Source: Balneolaceae bacterium (GTDB lineage Bacteria > Bacteroidota > Rhodothermia > Balneolales > Balneolaceae). From it: a DNA stretch of 6,222 bases. Position 1 is the stretch's first letter; each line of letters starts with the position of its first letter. The position numbers were made by a program, and so were the translations under genes. The notes under the pieces were generated by a model. It made no database searches, was not told the origin of the DNA, and saw only the letters and a list, made by a program, of their open reading frames with translations. Of the stretch, positions 5,255 through 6,222 are shown in pieces. The stretch lies in assembly GCA_007123785.1 (NCBI GenBank), contig SLGL01000033.1, positions 1 through 6,222 on the forward strand. Reading direction: 5' to 3'.

Positions 5255-6222
5255 ATGCCTGATTTATTTAAAGTAGCCAAGTTCGGCGGAACAAGTATGG
5301 CCGATGGCACCGCCATGAAAAGATGTGCATCGATTGTACAGTCCGATCCTGATAAAAAAGTGATTGTTGTAAGTGCCACAGCCGGAACGACCAACTTGCT
5401 TACCGAGCTTGCAACCGATATTTCGGTGGAACAGAGAATGGCCATTGCGGAACAAATACGTGAAAAACATATTGCTATCTGCTCTGATCTTGAGAATCCT
5501 GATGAGGTTCTGGATGAAGTTACCAGACTTTTGGACGAATTGGCAGCGATTGCCAGCCGCAAGCAGTTAATGACAGCAATGCTCAAGGATGAAATATATT
5601 CGTTCGGAGAGCGTCTCTCATCCACCATTTTTACACAGATACTGAAAGAAGTAAGTGGTGAAAATATCCGCTGGTTCGATGCCAGAGAAGCGATTATTAC
5701 GGATAATAATTTCGGTTCTGCCGAACCGGACATCCACGAGATCGGGCTCCGTTCAAAGGCGAATCTCGAACCGGAACTAAAAGATGCCAGAGTGGTCACG
5801 CAGGGGTTTATCGGATCTGGCAAAAACGGAGCAACAACTACATTGGGACGGGGTGGAAGTGATTATTCTGCAGCACTGTTTGCCGAAGCCCTCGATGCCG
5901 ATGTGTTGGAAATCTGGACGGATGTAACCGCTATCTACACTACTGATCCCCGCATTGTGCCTGATGCAAGGCCTATAACTGAAATCAGTTTCGATGAAGC
6001 TGCCGAGCTTTCTGTATTTGGTGCAAAAGTGCTTCATCCGGCAACGATGGTACCTGCCATCCGAAAAAACATCCGGGTATATGTAGGCTCAAGTATACAC
6101 CCGGATAAACCGGGAACCTGGATTGTGAAAGAAACACGGCGAAAGCCGGTGATCCGTGCCATCAGCCTCAGGAGAAAACAAACCCTGCTCACGGTTCACA
6201 GTCTTGATATGCTTCACCGCTA
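5255..6222 (+). CDS. lysC: LysC-type monofunctional aspartate kinase, 3'-truncated
   Basis: Aspartate kinase phosphorylates aspartate with ATP, the committed step towards lysine, threonine, methionine and diaminopimelate. The frame starts at ATG 5255 and stays open for 322 codons to the right edge. The sequence follows E. coli LysC (aspartokinase III) closely: the KFGGTS motif with Lys9 at the N-terminus, Glu119 in SFGERLSS (substrate binding), QGFIGS, then TTLGRGGSDYSA with Arg199 and Asp203, WTDVTAIYTTDPR and FGAKVLHPAT. The kinase domain covers about 3-290. RAISLRRKQTLLTVHSLDMLHR at 301-322 is the opening of the regulatory ACT region, so about 125 residues containing most of the lysine-sensing part lie outside the window. 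Feedback inhibition, or a fusion to homoserine dehydrogenase, cannot be judged; similarity favours the unfused lysine-sensitive class. The start is set by family alignment; the upstream sequence is A-rich without a Shine-Dalgarno. It is divergent from pyrE. Confidence 0.95.
   Translation, partial: MPDLFKVAKFGGTSMADGTAMKRCASIVQSDPDKKVIVVSATAGTTNLLTELATDISVEQRMAIAEQIREKHIAICSDLENPDEVLDEVTRLLDELAAIASRKQLMTAMLKDEIYSFGERLSSTIFTQILKEVSGENIRWFDAREAIITDNNFGSAEPDIHEIGLRSKANLEPELKDARVVTQGFIGSGKNGATTTLGRGGSDYSAALFAEALDADVLEIWTDVTAIYTTDPRIVPDARPITEISFDEAAELSVFGAKVLHPATMVPAIRKNIRVYVGSSIHPDKPGTWIVKETRRKPVIRAISLRRKQTLLTVHSLDMLHR

Noticed and set aside
5242..5823. 193-codon open frame on the minus strand
   Set aside because: It lies fully antisense across lysC, whose plus-strand frame matches aspartate kinase residue by residue. 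The antisense product is Ser-rich and low in recognisable features, typical of a shadow frame.
6100..6114. CCCGG-ATAAA-CCGGG hairpin
   Set aside because: It lies inside conserved lysC coding sequence, has no T-run after it, and is explained by the encoded residues.

Overview
The window looks like ordinary chromosomal DNA from a moderately AT-rich member of the Bacteroidota/Balneolota/Rhodothermota group. This is inferred from three things: the character of the proteins, the lack of Shine-Dalgarno motifs at correct spacing before all five visible starts, with A/T-rich stretches before several of them (typical of that group), and a short intergenic repeat of a style I remember from those genomes. 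A halophilic or marine Balneolaceae-like organism would fit, but I cannot prove the lineage from this sequence.

Layout. (1) Positions 1-1168, plus strand: the C-terminal two thirds of a GH13_18 sugar phosphorylase, cut off on the left. Its active-site signatures look more like the glucosylglycerate phosphorylase/YcjM branch than classical sucrose phosphorylase. (2) Positions 1263-4639, minus strand: four genes that read, in transcription order, pyrE (orotate phosphoribosyltransferase), a 157-residue protein I do not recognise whose start lies inside the end of pyrE, a lipoprotein with two FKBP-type domains of which only the second keeps the usual pocket, and miaB (tRNA methylthiotransferase). 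pyrE and the 157-residue gene overlap by 13 bp, the FKBP gene follows after 32 bp, and miaB follows after 94 bp. The first three are probably one transcription unit; miaB may have its own promoter. (3) Positions 4640-5254: a 615-bp AT-rich spacer between divergent genes, with no convincing gene but with a repeat-like segment and a TATAAT box. (4) Positions 5255-6222, plus strand: the first 322 codons of a lysC-type aspartate kinase, running off the right edge.

The genes serve separate household jobs: glucoside phosphorolysis, pyrimidine synthesis, envelope protein folding, tRNA modification, and the entry to the lysine/threonine/methionine pathway. I see no defence system, mobile element, CRISPR array, tRNA or rRNA. 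The least explained parts are the 157-residue gene coupled to pyrE, the two-domain FKBP lipoprotein, and the spacer before lysC.
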